In this document: piece after piece, positions 59,486-64,000 of the stretch
Layout of the letters: each line of letters begins with the position of its first letter
Numbering within the stretch: the stretch's first letter is position 1
NCBI RefSeq assembly: GCF_002216855.1
Contig: NZ_CP022355.1
Location: 744,001 to 808,000 of the forward strand
From: Paraphotobacterium marinum
GTDB taxonomy: Bacteria > Pseudomonadota > Gammaproteobacteria > Enterobacterales > Vibrionaceae
Reading direction: 5' to 3'
DNA length: 64,000 nt
Translations under genes and position numbers: made by a program
Notes under the pieces: model-generated
The model's input: only the letters and a program-made list of their open reading frames with translations
The model's database searches: none
Told to the model about the DNA's origin: nothing

Positions 59486-60175
59486 TCAATCATTGATGCA
59501 AAAGTTTTTGTGAAATGGACAAGAAGAAACGACTTTTATTTTTTTTTGAGTTAATGGATGACAGAAATCTAAAGAAAAAGCATGTAAATGCATATCTTGT
59601 GCATTTTGGTCTTGAGAGTAAAAACGATCACCTAAAATAGGATGACCAATTGACATCATATGAACTCTAAGTTGATGAGATCTTCCTGTTATTGGAGTCA
59701 GCTTAACTAAGGAAGTTTTATCAAACCTTTTTATCACTTCAAAATTGGTTATAGAAGGCTTGCCGTATTTATAACAAATTTTTTGTTTTGGACGGTTTGG
59801 CCAATCACAAATTAATGGCTCATTAATTTGACCAAAATTGTTTTGCATCACACCATTGACTTCTGCAAAATACACTTTTTTTACAGTCCTATTGCTAAAT
59901 TGAGTTTTAAGGGATCTTTCTGCGGCTTTGTTCATAGCTAAGATTAAAAGGCCAGATGTAGCCATATCTAGCCTGTGAACAAGTTGTATATGAGAGAACT
60001 CTTCTTGGCAACGCGTCAAAACACTATCTCTGTGCTCAGGTAGTCGACCTGGAGTTGATAATAAACCAGATGGTTTTTCCACAACAATAAGGTCATTATC
60101 TTGATAAACTGTATTTAAACTGGTTTTTGGAGGTGAGTATATAAAATTATCGTACACTTTTTTAATTAATATCAT
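59486..60175 (-). CDS. rluA: Dual-specificity rRNA/tRNA pseudouridine synthase RluA
   Basis: Makes pseudouridine at 23S position 746 and tRNA position 32. Its 229 residues contain the catalytic aspartate in HRLDMATSG, KPSGLLSTPGR, CDWPNRPKQK and GRSHQLRVHM. The ATG at 60175 is used; a TTG at 60181 is possible. It overlaps the end of rapA by 14 bases and is convergent with djlA. Confidence 0.95.
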   Translation of the reverse strand: MILIKKVYDNFIYSPPKTSLNTVYQDNDLIVVEKPSGLLSTPGRLPEHRDSVLTRCQEEFSHIQLVHRLDMATSGLLILAMNKAAERSLKTQFSNRTVKKVYFAEVNGVMQNNFGQINEPLICDWPNRPKQKICYKYGKPSITNFEVIKRFDKTSLVKLTPITGRSHQLRVHMMSIGHPILGDRFYSQDQNAQDMHLHAFSLDFCHPLTQKKIKVVSSCPFHKNFCIND

Positions 60176-63039
60176 TAACAATGATGTGCATAGTATCTAA
60201 ATAGATGTCTGTTTGCAAAATTAATTTTTTATTTTCCTGAAACTCTTTATCTAATGACAGTAATTCTCCTTCAGATATATTAGGGTTGATGCTCATTAAA
60301 TATAATAGACGATTTCTTTTTATCTCATGAATATTATGCATTCTATTAATGGAAATATTTTTTTCTTTTTGATGGATTTTATCGGCAGTTTTTTGAGCAA
60401 AATCTTCCATTTTAGAAAGGTGTTTTGATATAAATTGAAAAATTTTCAAACTTAATTTTTTGTCTAGAAGTTTGCTATTTTCTGAAATATCTTTAGCAGA
60501 CAAATTATTTGAAATGTCATGCATGTCTTCATTTATTAATACTCTAATTGGCATAGTTGGAAAATACGAATTAATATTTGATTTTTTTGAAACTTGAGGA
60601 TTAGATATGAATAAAAACTCAATAAAAAAGTTACCGTGCTTATAGTTACTGTTTTTTGTAGATAAAACTGAAATATTATAAGAATTTGCTGAGAGATATG
60701 TAAATATCGCATTTTGAATTATATTGGAAGACCAAGTTAAGAATGTTAAATATTCGTTTTCGATAGCTGTTTTTCTGTTAAAAGTTACAAACTTTCCTTT
60801 ATCTGGTATTCCCGGAAAGCTCTCAAATAATCTACTTTCAGAAAGGGATACCTTATAAATAGTTTCATCTATTTCTTCTAGTAAAATACCAATCTTATCA
60901 AAAACTTGCTCAGCATAATATTTAATTAAGTTATGTTTTTCTTCTTCAATAATACTCTCTTTTAACTCGATACCGTAGCCTTGCCCCGAAGAATTAATTT
61001 CTATCAAATAATCTCTACTTTTTTCAATCTCTTTTATCAACCTTTCTCTGTAGACTTTAGTTTTTTTTATGAGAATATTAGATAACTCTACCTCTTTATA
61101 ATTAACTAGAGAAAAAAACAAATCTTTTTCGAAATGTTTAAATACTTTAAAGCTTGAAGATACATAGTCATTAAATGCATTTAAGGCTTTAACATACCAG
61201 TTCAGTAGTCTTTCTTGTGGGGAGCAAGTGAAGTAGGGAATGAAAATATTAAGTTGGTTGCTTTTTTGACCTATTCTATCAAGTCTACCAATCCGTTGCT
61301 CCAAAAGGTCTGGATTAACTGGTAAGTCGAATAAAATAAGGTTGTTAGTAAACTGAAAGTTTCTGCCTTCTGAACCAATTTCGGAGCATATTAATAACTG
61401 TGAACCATTAGGTTCAGCAAAATAAGCTGCAGCTCTATCCCTCTCAATGATAGATAATGATTCAACAAATAATGAAATTTTCAAAGATGTTTCTCTTTTA
61501 AGATGTAACCCAATATTTTGTGCAGTTAAAGCATTAGAACAAATGAGTAGAAATTTGCGCCTTTTATCTTGGGAAAGTAGCTCCTCTATCCAAGTAATTC
61601 TAGGATCAACTTTACACCACCCATTTTGGGAACTAATAAGTAGTTCCGGAGAAATAATAGACTCATATTTAAAACTAGGTATATTTTTAATATTATCGTA
61701 TACATCTTTATATGTTTTAGGTAGTTTTAATTTTTTAAAATATGTTTTTCTAGTAGGGAAACCTTTAATTAAGCTACGAGTATTTCTGAAAATTAACCTG
61801 CTTGTTCCATGTCTATCAATCAAGTTATTTATTAATGTGCGTTTGATATTATTATATTTCTGGGAGTTGTTGTCAGTGTTAGATAAAGATGTCAGTAATT
61901 TGAGTTGTTCTCCATCACAAAAGTTTATGGAAAATGAATTAAGATCTTTTTCCGATATCTTTTGATTAAGATGTATTTTTTGATTATAGGGATGATTTTT
62001 TTATAATTAGACTCTTCTGTTTGAAATTTTTCATAGCTATTAAATTTTTTAGGATCTAAAAGAGATAATCTACCAAAGTGACTTTCAGAACCAAACTGAT
62101 ATGGTGTAGCAGTAATTAGTATTTTGTTTTTTATTTTTTCACATAACCTTTTTATAAATGCAAAATCTGGTGTAATTTTGTTCTGCTCAAAAGTAATATG
62201 ATGAGCCTCATCAATAATGATCATATCAAAATTGGCTTGTTCAATATCAATTTGATAATTACTATTTGATTTTAGAAGTTCTATGGATGATATTATTAGT
62301 TGACTTCCATCAAATGGATTTTTATTATTTTTTAGCTCCTCAATATATCTTTCTTTATCAAAGAGTGAGAATTGTAAATCAAATTTTCTAAGTAACTCTA
62401 TTATCCATTGAAATTGAAGAGATTCTGGAACAATAATTAGTACTCTATCAATTAAGTTATCTGTAAGTTTTTTTTAAGAATTAACCCTGCTTCGATGGTT
62501 TTGCCTAAACCGACTTCATCAGATAATAAAATATTTACTGATTCTCTGGAGCAGACCTCATTTGTAATAAATAGTTGATGTGGAATTAATGCTGTTCTGG
62601 AACCTGTAAGGCCCATCAAAGGGTTGCATCTTTGTTTGCGGACTTCATTTAAAATTATTAATTTGAGATATAAATTATTTTTTTGTTCAATAATTGATAA
62701 TTTTTTTTTGCTCTGCAAATTGTTGAAAAAAATAATAGGATTAATTTCCGTTTCAACAATCTTCTCAACAATTCCATGGCTATTTGAACCTAAATAGGTT
62801 AAAACTGAAGACTCGTTACCATGAATTTTTTCAATTTTTATTTTTTTATTGCTGGTACTTTTAATAGTATCCCCAATACTAAAAGCGAATCTGGAGATAG
62901 TCGAATTAACTTTTGAATATTGACGAGATGAATCTGTTGCAGGAAAGTAGACTCGAACTATTTTCATTGTTATTTTATCAATTATACCTAAACCAAGCTC
63001 TGGTTCATGATCACTAACCCAACGTTGACCTATTTCCAT
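60162..63039 (-). pseudogene. rapA: RNA polymerase-associated ATPase RapA (HepA), two frameshifts
   Basis: RapA is a Swi2/Snf2 ATPase that recycles RNA polymerase. Three frames make one protein. 63039-62452 holds the Tudor-like N-terminus and Walker A DEVGLGKTIEAG. The middle part carries IIDEAHH and TATPYQFGSESHFGRL. 61823-60162 has DRHGTSRLIFRNTR, EGRNFQF and LLEQRIGRLDRIGQ. The frame is lost at T8 62468-62475 and T6 61976-61981 (A runs in coding sense). Adding one A at each gives about 959 residues (E. coli 968). No other lesion is visible. Confidence 0.88.
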
Positions 63040-63174
63040 TATTTTAATAGCCCTTGTGTAATTTTTTTATCTTTTACAAGACAATACAACATGTATCACA
63101 ATAAAAGTTTAATAAATATGAGTATATAATAAAAGTATAAGTTTTCTATTAGATAACAAAAGAGGTGAGTATAT

Positions 63175-64000
63175 ATGGGTGATGTAAAAAATAAAGTTTT
63201 TATTTTAGATACCAATATATTATTGCATGAACCACATTCAATTTTTTCTTTTAAAGAACATGATGTAATCATACCTATGACTGTTTTAGAAGAGCTTGAT
63301 AGAATCAAAGATAGCAAACGGGATGTTTCAAGAGATGCTAGAGTTGCCATTAGAACATTGGAGGATATTTTTAAAGATGTGACCCCAGAACAAATTTCTA
63401 AAGGCATTACTATTGCTGATGATGGACAAAATTTGGGTAAAATATCTATTTTTGTTGATTTTGATATAAACGAAAAAATTCATGCCTTTACCGATAAACC
63501 TGGGGATAATCGAATATTAAATGCATGTTTATATCTTCAGCATAAAATGAGTGATGAAAAAAGTGTAGTGCTAGTTACAAAAGATATAAATATGAGGTTG
63601 AGAGCTAAAAGTTCTGGTATTCGTTATGTTGAAGATTACCGAACAGATCAATTAATTGATGATATAGGCCTTCTATCCAAGGGGTTTGTTAAATATGAAG
63701 GTAAGTTCTGGGATCGAGTTTTAGATTGTTTTTCTGAAAATAAAGGACGTAAAACGATACATCAAATTTCCAAAAATACTTTAGATAAACCATACGTTAA
63801 TCAATATATCCTTGATGATACAGAAGACTTTGCAGCAAAAATTACAGAAATTGGTGAAGATGAGGTGAAATTAAAAGACATATCTGTTGATAGGCTAATG
63901 TCTCTAGAAGCATGGGGTATAAAACCTAAAAACTTATATCAAGGAATGGCAATGGACGCACTTTTAGATCCAGAGATAGACTTGGTTATTTTAACTGGCC
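63175..64000 (+). CDS. PIN domain-PhoH family ATPase (partial, runs off the window)
   Basis: The frame is open from the ATG at 63175 to the window edge (275 codons). An N-terminal PIN nuclease-like domain has FILDTNILLHEP, VLEELD and TKDINMRLRA, giving the expected acidic residues. After residue 240 comes GIKPKNLYQGMAMDALLDPEI, the usual lead-in to the PhoH ATPase domain, and the sequence ends in VILTG just before the expected P-loop. The family (YlaK/PhoH2 type) is thought to couple RNA unwinding and cleavage. AGAGGTGA precedes the start. It is divergent from rapA. Confidence 0.88.
   Translation, partial: MGDVKNKVFILDTNILLHEPHSIFSFKEHDVIIPMTVLEELDRIKDSKRDVSRDARVAIRTLEDIFKDVTPEQISKGITIADDGQNLGKISIFVDFDINEKIHAFTDKPGDNRILNACLYLQHKMSDEKSVVLVTKDINMRLRAKSSGIRYVEDYRTDQLIDDIGLLSKGFVKYEGKFWDRVLDCFSENKGRKTIHQISKNTLDKPYVNQYILDDTEDFAAKITEIGEDEVKLKDISVDRLMSLEAWGIKPKNLYQGMAMDALLDPEIDLVILTG

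Overview
The window looks like core chromosome from a genome-reduced member of the Vibrionaceae. The 16S and 23S genes read as Vibrio/Photobacterium-like. The gene order (for example ispB, rplU-rpmA-obgE-folA, apaH-rsmA-pdxA-surA-lptD, djlA, rluA-rapA) is the one I remember from Vibrio chromosome 1. Protein-coding DNA is very AT-rich (about one third G+C by eye), intergenic gaps are short (none above 300 bases), and several genes usual at these loci in relatives are missing. A luminous-fish symbiont such as 'Candidatus Photodesmus' would fit, but that placement is inference from composition and synteny.

Layout. 1-3.9 kb: start of aroQ, a frameshifted acs and dsbD, all on the minus strand. 4-6.1 kb: groES-groEL behind a sigma-32-like promoter. 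6.3-8.9 kb: epmB, efp and epmA, the complete EF-P beta-lysylation set. 8.9-11.4 kb: minus-strand rsgA-psd followed by a degenerate carbonic anhydrase-like gene that has lost every zinc ligand. 11.6-11.9 kb: a duplicated tRNA-fMet/tRNA-Gly pair. 12.2-24.8 kb: queG, then tsaE-mutL-miaA-hfq-hflX-hflK-hflC, purA, rnr and a frameshifted rlmB. 24.9-26.4 kb: rpsF-priB-rpsR-rplI. 26.4-33.7 kb: a DUF481 outer-membrane protein, dnaB-alr-pgi, dusA, fklB and a truncated OapA/YtfB-like gene. 33.7-39.1 kb: one rrn operon (16S, tRNA-Glu, 23S, 5S, divergent second 5S). 39.2-49.4 kb: tamA-tamB, fbp, mpl, argR, mdh, ispB. 49.6-64 kb: rplU-rpmA-obgE-folA, broken apaH, rsmA-pdxA-surA-lptD, djlA, rluA, broken rapA, and the start of a PIN-PhoH ATPase gene.

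The gene set covers translation and RNA maturation (ribosomal proteins, EF-P and its modifiers, tRNA modification, Hfq, RNase R, rRNA methylation and pseudouridylation), replication and repair (dnaB, priB, mutL), and outer-membrane biogenesis (lptD, surA, tamAB, djlA, fklB). It also includes central metabolism (pgi, fbp, mdh) and peptidoglycan recycling (mpl). Acetate activation, RlmB, ApaH and RapA appear to be decaying.

The most unusual pattern is that all seven frameshifts are apparent one-base losses in A/T homopolymers, and they fall in only four dispensable genes. Restoring one base at each gives a full-length family member. I see no transposon, prophage, CRISPR array, toxin-antitoxin pair or lux genes, and no clearly new multi-gene system.
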